Source of the DNA: Chloroflexota bacterium
GTDB lineage: Bacteria; Chloroflexota; Anaerolineae; Aggregatilineales; Phototrophicaceae
DNA: 64,000 nt
Direction of reading: 5' to 3'
NCBI GenBank assembly: GCA_016223085.1
Contig: JACRPS010000003.1
Coordinates: 862,202-926,201, forward strand
Shown here: positions 56,665 through 64,000 of the stretch, in pieces
Numbering within the stretch: the first letter of the stretch is position 1
Layout: each line of letters starts with the position of its first letter
Notes under the pieces: model-generated
Databases searched by the model: none
Told to the model about the DNA's origin: nothing
What the model saw: the letters and a program-made list of their open reading frames with translations, nothing else
Position numbers and translations under genes: made by a program

Positions 56665-57969
56665 TTAACTGGCCGTCTCGATTAGGCTGTACAACTCCTG
56701 GCTCTCCCGCGACGGGCCGATGCCCAGCCGGCTGGAGAGTGTATCACACAGCTTCTGGTACTGGGCGCGCGCGTCCTCCTTGCGGCCCAGCTTCAGGTAG
56801 ATGTTCATGATTTCGCGGTGGATGTCTTCCCGCTCCGGTGTCTCTTTCAGGGAACGGATGAAGTACCCGACGGCGCGCAGGTTATCCCCCTGGCGCTTGT
56901 ACAGCCGCCCCATGCTGATGAGCGCCTGCGCAAACTGCTGCCGGAGCTGGTCACGGCGGCGGTTGGCCCAGTCCATATCTACCGTTTGCAGGAATGGCGC
57001 TTTGTACAGTTCGATGGCCTGGCTGAGCAGCCGTTCTTCCTCGCGGTCGTCGCCGGTCATCATCGCCTGTTGCAGCGCCGCTTCGAAGTCAGCTACATCG
57101 TAATGGCGCACCACTTTGTCGCTGGGCACGTAAAAGCCGCCGTTGTACTGCGTCAGTTCGTAGTTGCCGCCCTCAACCACTTTCATGCTGATGCGTTCGC
57201 TGATCTTGCGTTTGGTGACGTGAAAAACGTTGGTAGCCTCCTTCACGGACAGCTCCGGCCAGAAGGTGGCGAAGATTTCGTTGCGTGTCACCAGCGCGTG
57301 GTCCATAAAGAAGAAAAACAGATTGCGCGGCAGCGCGCCGTCCCAGTTCGTGATCTCCTGTCCGTTCACCAGCGCATGTCCCCGGCCAAAGGCATAGACC
57401 TCAAGCTGCGGGCGCGGGTTCTTATCCAGCGTGAACATGGCCTGATCCTTGCGATACTCGGTGCCCAGCACCACTGCATCGCCGGCCACAATCATCGAAT
57501 ACCAGGGCTGGTAGGTTAGCAGACGCGAACTGATCGCAATCTGGGTATGGGACGGCAGGTTAGCCACCAGCGACCGGGCAAACTCCTGCACGTCGGCATC
57601 AAAGGGGATACGATCAAATTCATCAATAAACAGGACTGTTTCCTGTTTGGAATTGACAGCGCCTAAATCAGTAGCGAGCGCTTCGCCCATTTTGACAGCA
57701 TTACCAGTCTCAACCGCTTTACGGAGTTTGCGACCAAAGCCATCCAGCACCTGGTCAAATTCCGCTGCCATGCCGCTTAACCAGGACTGAAGCGTTTCCT
57801 GTCCCTCGGTTATGCGGTAATATAATAAACCCTGGCTATTATTCGATAGAAAATGGGTTAAAAAGATCGTTCGATACGTGGTCCAGGGATATAACAGGAT
57901 CAGTTTTTTCCCCGCTGACCTCTCTCGAAACGTTTCCAATGAAACTTTTGTTACAACATCATACATCAT
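56665..57969 (-). CDS. SARP/BTAD-type regulator with degenerate STAND ATPase segment
   Basis: 434 residues. Residues 10-190 resemble a shrunken MalT-like ATPase: strand KKLILLYPWTTYRTIFLTHFL (part) sits where Walker A should be, but GxxxxGK[ST] is absent (PWTTYRTI); Walker B-like VLFIDEFDRIP is kept, with ISSRLLTYQPW after it. Residues 195-290 form an OmpR-type winged helix (LEVYAFGRGHALVNGQEI, RNEIFATFWPELSVKEATNVFHVTKRKI, parts). Residues 300-430 are the bacterial transcriptional activator domain (YDVADFEAALQQAM, EREDIHREIMNIYLKLGRKEDA, parts). A DNA-binding activator; loss of the P-loop implies no ATP switch. It lies between defence and surface-polysaccharide genes. Confidence 0.83.
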   Translation of the reverse strand: MMYDVVTKVSLETFRERSAGKKLILLYPWTTYRTIFLTHFLSNNSQGLLYYRITEGQETLQSWLSGMAAEFDQVLDGFGRKLRKAVETGNAVKMGEALATDLGAVNSKQETVLFIDEFDRIPFDADVQEFARSLVANLPSHTQIAISSRLLTYQPWYSMIVAGDAVVLGTEYRKDQAMFTLDKNPRPQLEVYAFGRGHALVNGQEITNWDGALPRNLFFFFMDHALVTRNEIFATFWPELSVKEATNVFHVTKRKISERISMKVVEGGNYELTQYNGGFYVPSDKVVRHYDVADFEAALQQAMMTGDDREEERLLSQAIELYKAPFLQTVDMDWANRRRDQLRQQFAQALISMGRLYKRQGDNLRAVGYFIRSLKETPEREDIHREIMNIYLKLGRKEDARAQYQKLCDTLSSRLGIGPSRESQELYSLIETAS

Positions 57970-57987
57970 GATTACAATTTCTTTCGC

Positions 57988-58012
57988 TGAGGTGTAACAG
58001 AATATTACCTCA
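57988..58012. promoter_or_regulatory. Inverted repeat upstream of SARP-like gene
   Basis: TGAGGTGTAA and ATTACCTCA around CAGAAT in the divergent 131-bp gap between the SARP-like gene and the ligase gene. A candidate operator, perhaps autoregulatory. Support is the symmetry and location only. Confidence 0.4.
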
Positions 58013-58100
58013 ATAAAAACTGCACGAGTTCATGATTCAAAATAACACATTATAACGGTAACACAGATTTGCATAAGAGTCAATCATTTCAGACAGAAGC

Positions 58101-59405
58101 ATGTTGGTTTGTGGTATGAACAACCTTTCGAAACCATTCGTAAACTTATCTGACGCAATTTTCTATTACCTGGAACCACTGCTCCTGCTGGTGATGGTGG
58201 CGACCTTCTGGACGCCCAGCCCTACCCGCGACCGCTGGCTGTGGCTGGTCTTCCTGCTGCCGGTGGCTTGGGCGCCGCGCTGGATCAGCACCCGGCGGCT
58301 ATGGCCGAACACGCCGCTGCAATGGCTGTTCCTGGCCTTCTTCGCGCTGTGTGTGCTTAACGTATGGTTCGCGCCCTACACGCGCGGCCTGATGATGCTC
58401 GGTCGTCCGCTGCTGGGCGCTGCGATTTACGTCTATTTTGTGGAGTACGTCTGCCGCACGCACCGCCTGCGCCGCCTGCTGCAAGTGACGACGCTGTTTG
58501 CGCTGCTGCTGGGTATCACCGCCCTGCTGTCCACGCAATGGAATATCAAGTCGGAACAGCTCGGCATCATCGTAGACCTGCTCCCGAACGTGACCACTCT
58601 CCCCGGCATCGAGGGCGGCTTTAACGCCAACGAAGTTGGGGGCGCGCTCGTGTGGGTGCTGCCAGTCGTGGCCGCGTTAGCCGTCTATCGCTGGCGGGAA
58701 CGCCTGCCCCGTGTCGGGGTGACGCTGGCCTTTCTGGCCGTCTTTGCCGCCCTGTTCATCGGCCAGAGCCGCCTCGCCATAATCGGCCTGCTGATCGCGC
58801 TCGGTCTGATCGCGCGGCTGCTGTTCCCACGCGGGCGACCGCGCAATCTGGCGCTGCTGGCCGTGATCGTGCTGGGTGTTGTCGAGATTTTGATTATCAA
58901 CAACGTGTTTAACCTCGGCCTGCGCCAGCGGATGCTGGAACGGGACGAGGCCAGCTTCAGCGACCGGGTTGACATCTGGCGCAGCGGCCTTGCCATCCTC
59001 CGCGACTATCCGCTGACCGGCGCGGGTATGTCCATGTTCCGCTATAATCCCATCCGCCAGTTATACCCGGTCGAGAAGTACAAAGACCGTATCCTGCCCC
59101 ACGCCCACAATGAATGGGTGCAGATCGGCAGCGACCTGGGCGTTCCCGGTCTGCTGGTGTTCACCGGCTGGTACATCGTCGCCGGCGCGATGCTGCTGGT
59201 CAGCTACCGGCGCGGCAGCGCGGAGGTGAAGGCGCTGGTGGTGGGGGTCGCCGGCGGACTGCTGGCGCACGCGGTGTACGCCGCCGGCGACGCAATTCCC
59301 CTGTGGGATCGGTTCGCGTTTGTCTTTTGGTGGCTACTGGCGTTGGCCGGCGCGGCGTATGTCCAGGTCACAAAAACCAAAACGGAAAGTCCATCATCCA
59401 TCTGA
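58101..59405 (+). CDS. O-antigen ligase/polymerase family membrane protein
   Basis: 434 residues; a start five codons later (MNNLSKPF, about 58116) is as likely. About ten to twelve membrane segments. The Wzy_C/WaaL-type loop is present: DEASFSDRVDIWRSGLAILRDYPLTGAGMSMF (part), then HAHNEWVQIGSDLGVPGLLVF (part) with the conserved His. It joins or extends surface polysaccharide on the outer face of the membrane. Chloroflexota usually lack LPS, so a polysaccharide polymerase or glycan ligase role is more likely than true O-antigen ligation. No glycosyltransferase is adjacent. Confidence 0.87.
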   Translation: MLVCGMNNLSKPFVNLSDAIFYYLEPLLLLVMVATFWTPSPTRDRWLWLVFLLPVAWAPRWISTRRLWPNTPLQWLFLAFFALCVLNVWFAPYTRGLMMLGRPLLGAAIYVYFVEYVCRTHRLRRLLQVTTLFALLLGITALLSTQWNIKSEQLGIIVDLLPNVTTLPGIEGGFNANEVGGALVWVLPVVAALAVYRWRERLPRVGVTLAFLAVFAALFIGQSRLAIIGLLIALGLIARLLFPRGRPRNLALLAVIVLGVVEILIINNVFNLGLRQRMLERDEASFSDRVDIWRSGLAILRDYPLTGAGMSMFRYNPIRQLYPVEKYKDRILPHAHNEWVQIGSDLGVPGLLVFTGWYIVAGAMLLVSYRRGSAEVKALVVGVAGGLLAHAVYAAGDAIPLWDRFAFVFWWLLALAGAAYVQVTKTKTESPSSI

Positions 59406-59456
59406 TATAATCAGGTCAAGTGTGAGCCAATCGGCAGCAATTACCGGCAAATCGGC

Positions 59457-62400
59457 ATGACTTCCTCTGGCCCAACTTCAAATGCTCGTATGACGCGAGT
59501 GCGCGGTTTGCTCCTGCTGGTCTTAAGCATCCTGCCCAGCACGGCCACCCTGCTGCTGATTCTCCTCGACCCCACGTTAAGCGACCCGGTTGAAACGCTG
59601 GGTGTATGGCTGACCTGTACGGCGCTGTTTCTGCTGTCCGCGCTGCTGTCTGAACGGCTTGACCGGGGGCTGTTGAGCGGTTATCAAAATCTCGCCGTGC
59701 TGATTGGCTGGTTCATTCTGGGTCTGCCGGCGGCGCTGGCGGTGGCGGTCGCGGGTGTCACGCTGGCCGCGCTGGTGCGATGGCGCTTCGCCGTTCCAGT
59801 GCGCCAGCCGCTGCGTGAAGTGATGCGGCAGGCGGCCCGCTGCCTGCTCCTCTCCAGCGCGGCGGTGCTGGTTGCGGCGGCGCTGTTTGGCCTGTCCGGC
59901 CACGCCACGCCAGAACCGTCGTTGGAACCACGTGATCTGCTGCCGGTGCTGGCGGCACTGCTGGGGGCGTTTGTCACTGCCAACGGTATCGGCTGGGTGC
60001 TGACACGGCAGATACCGGACACGCCACCGCCAGAGGCGCAGCAGTACCGGGCGCTGCTGGGAGAAGTGGCGCTGTTCCCACTGGTGGTGGTGCTGCCCCT
60101 CATCTATTTCCATGCCGGGCTGACCGTGTTTGTCCTGAGCATGATTCTGATCGCGGCCCACGTCGTGCGTTATTATCAGATCGAACGGCAGGCGCGGGAG
60201 ACTGCCGTGCTGGCAAACCATCTGTCCTTGATTCACACCTCCGCCCAGGAGATCATGTACGATCTCAACCAGAGCAATACGCTGCGGGTGGCCTGCCGCG
60301 CCGCGCTGGAAGTCACGCAGGGGGACAAAGCAGCGGTGCTGCTGCTGGATGATGACGGCGAACATCTGCGGTTGGTGGAAAGCAGCGGCCTGTCCGCCGC
60401 GCACCAGCAGCGGCTGCTTGTCCTGCCCTATCGGGCGGAACGGCATAACGGCAAACCGCTGGTTGTGCCAGACATCTGGCAGGCTGCGCCCGGCAGAGAG
60501 GCGATCACGCCGCTGGACGACGACGAATTCCGGGGGCTGGTCGAACTGCCGCTGCACAAAAACGGTATGCCGCTGGGCTACCTCGCCGTGTATCATCGGC
60601 AGCCACATGTTTATAGCGATAACGAACTTTACCTGCTGACCATTCTGGCGAACCAGGTGGCGGCGGCGCTGGATAACGCGCTGCTGCTTCAGGCGCTGGA
60701 ACTCCACGCCTTTGAGACATCCCATCTGGTGCACCTGTCGGATTTGCTTGGCTCCAGTCTGGAGCCAAATCGGCTGGGAATCAATATCGTCACGGTCCTG
60801 TGCCAGATGTTTGGGCTGGACTATGCCGATATTGCCCATGTGGATGAGCCTTCCGGCCACCTGCGACCTTTGGGTGGCAGCAGCGCGCCCTTCCCACTAC
60901 GGGATGCCGCCGCGATCAACCGGCTGCGCGCGCCGCTGCATATGGTTCAGCCGGGAGATGTCCCGCTGGGCGCTTTCCTGACGGAACAGCAGCTTGCCAG
61001 CCTGCTGCTGCTGCCCCTCAGCCAGCACGAGCAGATGTTTGCAGTGATCGCGCTGGGCACGGTGAAGCCCTATCGCCCGGACGAGCACGAACAGCAATTG
61101 ATGGTGGCGGCAGCCCGGCAGATTGGCGCGCAGCTTTACAACGCGCTGGTTCACGAACGTACCCAGCAGGCGCTGGACAGCCGCCTCAGCCAACTGGCGC
61201 AGATCGAACGCATTGTCCGGCAGATTGCCAGTTCGCAGGATTTTAACGACATCATCACGACGGTGCTGGAGGCCGCCGCACGAACCACGCAGGCGGATAT
61301 GGCGGCGCTGGCGCTGCTGACCGAGGCAAACGACCTGTGGGTGATTATGCACGAGTTTAACAACGGCAGCCTGCACAAGTCGTACCTCACCCAGTCACAG
61401 GACGAAGGGGTGATCGGCCACGTCATCCGCACCCGTGAAACGGCGCTGGTCGCCGATAACCGGCAGATTCCGTATTATCTGCCGACTCCCTCTACCGCCT
61501 ACCTGTCGTCGCTGGCCGTCCCGCTGGTGAAGGACGGTGACATCATCGGCGTGCTGGATGTGGAGAGCAAACAGAGCAGCTTCTTCACTGAAGAACAAGG
61601 TTCGTTCCTGAAGAATCTGGCGGCGCACGCTACCATCAGTATTCAGAACGCTCGCCTGCTGGAAGAACTGCAATACCAGGTGGATATTCTCACCAGCCTG
61701 CGCGAACTCTCGCTCCAGCTTTCAAGTGTGGTGGACACCGCAACCGTCGCCCAGTCGGTACTGGATACCGCCCTGCACATCCTCGATGCCCAGTGTGCCG
61801 TCCTGTTCCGGCATGAAGACCACACCGGACGGCTGGCGCTGCTGGCCAGCCGGGAAGTGACCACGCCCAGCGATCACCTGGTTGACCTGCTGCGCCAGAC
61901 GGCTTACCGCGCCGTTGCCAGCGGCAGGATGGAGATTGTGGAAGACGCGCCGCAGCCCGACGGGCAGCGCGTTGGTCTGCTGGCGATGCCCATCGAGCGC
62001 GGCCATGTCATCCACGAGGTGTTATGCCTGGTGTTTATGGACCAGCACCATTTCCAGAGCCGGGACATCAATACGCTGGCGCTGCTGGCAATTCAGGCCG
62101 GGGGTCACCTGGAAAATGTCCGCCTGCACCAACGCATCCGCGAGGGCAACGACCGCATGACGGCCATCCTCGATTCCACACGTGACGGTGTCCTGCTGTT
62201 GGACCGGCAGGGGCGCATCGCGCAGGTGAATCCGTCCGCCGAACGGCTGCTGGGCATCAACCTGGGCGAACACCTGGGCGAAAACTACCTGAAGGTGCTG
62301 CTGGACTATGCCGACCCGGATGAGCAGGGGTACGCGGGTTACTCGCTGGCGGAACTGAACCGGATGATTCGCAGCCCCTGGCCGGAACAGGGCTATCTGA

Positions 62401-63233
62401 CACGGCGGCAGTTCGAGCGGCGCACGCCGCAGAACCAGATCATCCACATTGAGGAAACCAGTTCGCCGGTATCTGGTCGGGAGGCGCAGTTTGCCGGTCG
62501 GCTGCTGGTGCTGCGAGACATCACGGAGCAGAAGCAGCTTGAGGTGTACCGCGAGCAGATTACCAACATGATTATCCACAACCTGCGCGGGCCGCTCAGT
62601 TCGATTATTAACGGCATCCGGCTGGCGAAAGAGAACATCCCCAACGTCAGCAGCTACCCCACCGCCGTACAGACGCTCGACCTGGCGGCGGACAGCGCCC
62701 GACGGCTGATGGACATGGTCAGCAGCCTGATGGACATCGCCAAACTGGAAGCGCGCCAGCTTGCTCTGAACGAGACGATTGTATCTGTTGGCGACCTGAT
62801 TCAGAGTGCCTACCGCGACCTGCTGCCGAGTTTTCAGAAAGCGGGCATCAGCGTTGAGCTGGTCATCCCGCCCGATCTGCCGCCCGTGCGGGTGGACAGC
62901 GACAAGATGCACCGGGTGCTGACCAATCTGCTGGATAACGCGCTGCGATTTACGCCTGCAGCCGGCCAGGTGCAGGTCAGCGCGGCGGCGGAACGTGGGC
63001 GGTTGGTGGTCCGGGTGGCGGACAGCGGCCCCGGCATCCCGGAAGCCGAGCGCGAGCATATCTTTGAGAAGTACCGCCAGCTTGCCGGCAGTGAACCCCT
63101 GCGCGGCCACAAAGGCAGCGGTCTGGGGCTGACGTTCTGCCGGCTGGTGATCGAAGCGCACGGACAGAGCATCTGGGTCGAAAGCGGCCCGCTGCCCGGC
63201 GCCTGTTTTGCCTTTACCCTGCCCTTCACTTAA
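59457..63233 (+). CDS. Large multi-GAF membrane sensor histidine kinase
   Basis: 1258 residues. An N-terminal membrane domain of about seven to eight helices (20-235) is followed by a coiled coil and up to four GAF domains (about 275-410, 430-570, 595-740, 755-895; e.g. LRVACRAALEVTQGDKAAVLLL, LTEEQLASLLLLPL-like segments, VLEAAARTTQADMAALALL, VLDTALHILDAQCAVLF, all quoted in part). A PAS domain (about 910-1030: LDSTRDGVLLLDRQGRIAQVNP, part) precedes HisKA with IIHNLRGPLSSIINGIRLA (His near 1040) and HATPase_c (LLDNALRFTPAAG, VADSGPGIP, GHKGSGLGLTFCRLV, CFAFTLPF). Many inputs converge on one kinase. No receiver gene is adjacent. Confidence 0.9.
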   Translation: MTSSGPTSNARMTRVRGLLLLVLSILPSTATLLLILLDPTLSDPVETLGVWLTCTALFLLSALLSERLDRGLLSGYQNLAVLIGWFILGLPAALAVAVAGVTLAALVRWRFAVPVRQPLREVMRQAARCLLLSSAAVLVAAALFGLSGHATPEPSLEPRDLLPVLAALLGAFVTANGIGWVLTRQIPDTPPPEAQQYRALLGEVALFPLVVVLPLIYFHAGLTVFVLSMILIAAHVVRYYQIERQARETAVLANHLSLIHTSAQEIMYDLNQSNTLRVACRAALEVTQGDKAAVLLLDDDGEHLRLVESSGLSAAHQQRLLVLPYRAERHNGKPLVVPDIWQAAPGREAITPLDDDEFRGLVELPLHKNGMPLGYLAVYHRQPHVYSDNELYLLTILANQVAAALDNALLLQALELHAFETSHLVHLSDLLGSSLEPNRLGINIVTVLCQMFGLDYADIAHVDEPSGHLRPLGGSSAPFPLRDAAAINRLRAPLHMVQPGDVPLGAFLTEQQLASLLLLPLSQHEQMFAVIALGTVKPYRPDEHEQQLMVAAARQIGAQLYNALVHERTQQALDSRLSQLAQIERIVRQIASSQDFNDIITTVLEAAARTTQADMAALALLTEANDLWVIMHEFNNGSLHKSYLTQSQDEGVIGHVIRTRETALVADNRQIPYYLPTPSTAYLSSLAVPLVKDGDIIGVLDVESKQSSFFTEEQGSFLKNLAAHATISIQNARLLEELQYQVDILTSLRELSLQLSSVVDTATVAQSVLDTALHILDAQCAVLFRHEDHTGRLALLASREVTTPSDHLVDLLRQTAYRAVASGRMEIVEDAPQPDGQRVGLLAMPIERGHVIHEVLCLVFMDQHHFQSRDINTLALLAIQAGGHLENVRLHQRIREGNDRMTAILDSTRDGVLLLDRQGRIAQVNPSAERLLGINLGEHLGENYLKVLLDYADPDEQGYAGYSLAELNRMIRSPWPEQGYLTRRQFERRTPQNQIIHIEETSSPVSGREAQFAGRLLVLRDITEQKQLEVYREQITNMIIHNLRGPLSSIINGIRLAKENIPNVSSYPTAVQTLDLAADSARRLMDMVSSLMDIAKLEARQLALNETIVSVGDLIQSAYRDLLPSFQKAGISVELVIPPDLPPVRVDSDKMHRVLTNLLDNALRFTPAAGQVQVSAAAERGRLVVRVADSGPGIPEAEREHIFEKYRQLAGSEPLRGHKGSGLGLTFCRLVIEAHGQSIWVESGPLPGACFAFTLPFT

Positions 63234-63340
63234 CCCTCCGTATACACTCTTTCAATTTACTAACCGACCTTTATACTTTTTTCATTCTTTTCCGGTGTAA
63301 ACTGGGGATGAGCAAAATCAGCGGGTTGGATTTGACAGGT

Positions 63341-63354
63341 CGCCCCTACAGGAC
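63341..63354. repeat. Half of a palindromic element
   Basis: GGTCGCCCCTACAG matches the right arm of P4 but the left arm is missing (GCGGGTTGGATTTGACA instead). A decayed or half copy 35 bp before the last gene. Confidence 0.4.
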
Positions 63355-63388
63355 GGCTTGCAGCGAGAACCTGGTCACGGTCTATGCC

Positions 63389-64000
63389 ATGAAACGACCA
63401 TCGGTTAACCTGTTAACACTGCTGCTGCTGGGCATCGTGACCCTGGTCACGCTGGTAGTAAACCTGCCCGCCCCGGCGGCCATCACTGCCTACGGCAAAT
63501 ACGCCCTGCTGTGCAGCGTGCTGACGATCTTCACGCTGTATTTTGGGATGCTGCTGTCTGAAGGCGAACTCAGCCCGGCCCATGTTGTCGGCATGGTGGC
63601 GTTTCTGTCGTTGCCGCCGGATGCCCAGCCGCTGCTGCTGTGGGCGGTGTTCCTGGGCGGCGTAGTCGGCGGCCTGCTGCTGGTTATCCGCACCGAGGAA
63701 GATTTGCTGCGCCGCCCGCTGACCATCCGCACGGCGCGCAGCGTCGTGACAATCAGCGCCCGCGTCACCCTCAGTCTGCTGGTCGCCGGGCAGTTCTACC
63801 GCGTCCTGGGCGGCGTTCAACCGCTGACCACCCTGCTGGATGCGGCTACCCTGCCACTGCTGGTGTTCAGCCTGCTATACCCGCTGGTCTATCTGGCAAT
63901 CTTCCTGCTGGAAACCTATACCGACGGGCGTTCCGTGCAGCGGATTCTGCGTGCCAACGTGGCGGAGTTGTTTGCCATTCTGGTGCTGCCGCTGCCGTTT
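63389..64000 (+). CDS. Multi-span membrane protein, N-terminal part only
   Basis: 204 codons are open to the window end with no stop. About five to six membrane segments (LLTLLLLGIVTLVTLVVNLP, YALLCSVLTIFTLYFGMLL, LLLWAVFLGGVVGGLLLVI, VTLSLLVAGQFYRVLG, LPLLVFSLLYPLVYLAIFLL). Layout and spacing resemble the N-terminal membrane domain of the kinase at 59457 ('LL.vlt.ftL.fgmLLSE'), so it may be a paralogous multi-domain sensor kinase whose body lies beyond the window. Start ATG 63389; an ATG at 63384 stops at once. Confidence 0.65.
   Translation, partial: MKRPSVNLLTLLLLGIVTLVTLVVNLPAPAAITAYGKYALLCSVLTIFTLYFGMLLSEGELSPAHVVGMVAFLSLPPDAQPLLLWAVFLGGVVGGLLLVIRTEEDLLRRPLTIRTARSVVTISARVTLSLLVAGQFYRVLGGVQPLTTLLDAATLPLLVFSLLYPLVYLAIFLLETYTDGRSVQRILRANVAELFAILVLPLPF

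Noticed and set aside
59457..60860. Long antisense ORFs under the giant kinase (59577-60860 and 62022-63161)
   Set aside because: H/Q/R-rich shadows of a GC-rich coding region without domain signals.

Overview
This 64 kb window is most probably chromosomal DNA of an uncultured-type member of the phylum Chloroflexota, probably class Anaerolineae. This is inferred from gene content, not from any marker search. The DNA is GC-rich and about 85-90% coding. It carries a greA-lysS pair, a YabE-type DUF348-G5-3D cell-wall protein, an NTF2-domain penicillin-binding protein, many GAF/PAS histidine kinases, exported SH3b and WD40 propeller proteins, and an exported COG4315 repeat protein next to an ECF sigma/anti-sigma pair.

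Layout. 0-9.8 kb: exported propeller (cut by the window edge), an unknown protein, an SDR oxidoreductase, a freestanding B3/B4 tRNA-editing-type domain, an FHA-receiver-FHA protein, the DUF348-G5-3D protein, SRP RNA with a good promoter, a methyltransferase and a PBP. 9.8-15.1 kb: an accessory patch with an HNH nuclease pair, a VapBC-type toxin pair, serS, a histidine kinase and an MNT/HepT toxin pair. 15.3-21.6 kb: SGNH hydrolase, an ECF sigma factor with an unusual membrane partner carrying two SnoaL-like domains, lysS and greA. 21.7-27.1 kb: three histidine kinases, a PIG-L deacetylase and endonuclease III. 27.3-36.7 kb: a large WD40/SH3 exported protein, an ABC-F ATPase with a long leader, Uma2 nuclease, propeller, MBL hydrolase, SpoU methyltransferase and an AT-rich membrane protein. 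36.8-46.5 kb: a UgpABE-like ABC transporter, sigK-rskA-COG4315 locus, and a two-component cluster. 46.7-53 kb: SH3 proteins, a decayed HNH gene beside tRNA-Gln, a half galactokinase-like protein, Bcp and SelA. 52.8-58 kb: a bacterial STING-like fusion protein, a divergent TIR-NACHT protein and a SARP-like regulator. 58.1-64 kb: O-antigen ligase-like protein, a 1258-residue sensor kinase and the start of another membrane protein.

Most interesting points. First, the gene at 52835-53941 reads as a nucleoside-deoxyribosyltransferase/TIR-like effector domain fused to a STING cyclic-dinucleotide-binding domain, placed head to head with a TIR-NACHT protein and with no visible cyclase. Second, two accessory modules (VapBC, and the sigma/SnoaL module) are each bounded by direct repeats of the 3' end of the neighbouring aminoacyl-tRNA synthetase gene (serS, lysS). 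This is the footprint expected of integration into gene 3' ends, here without a tRNA target or an integrase. Third, gene ends are littered with two repeat families: heptad arrays (CTTTGCG / CTCTGTG) that nearly always abut the stop codon of a minus-strand gene in one orientation, and GTAGGG-armed palindromes with compensating stems.
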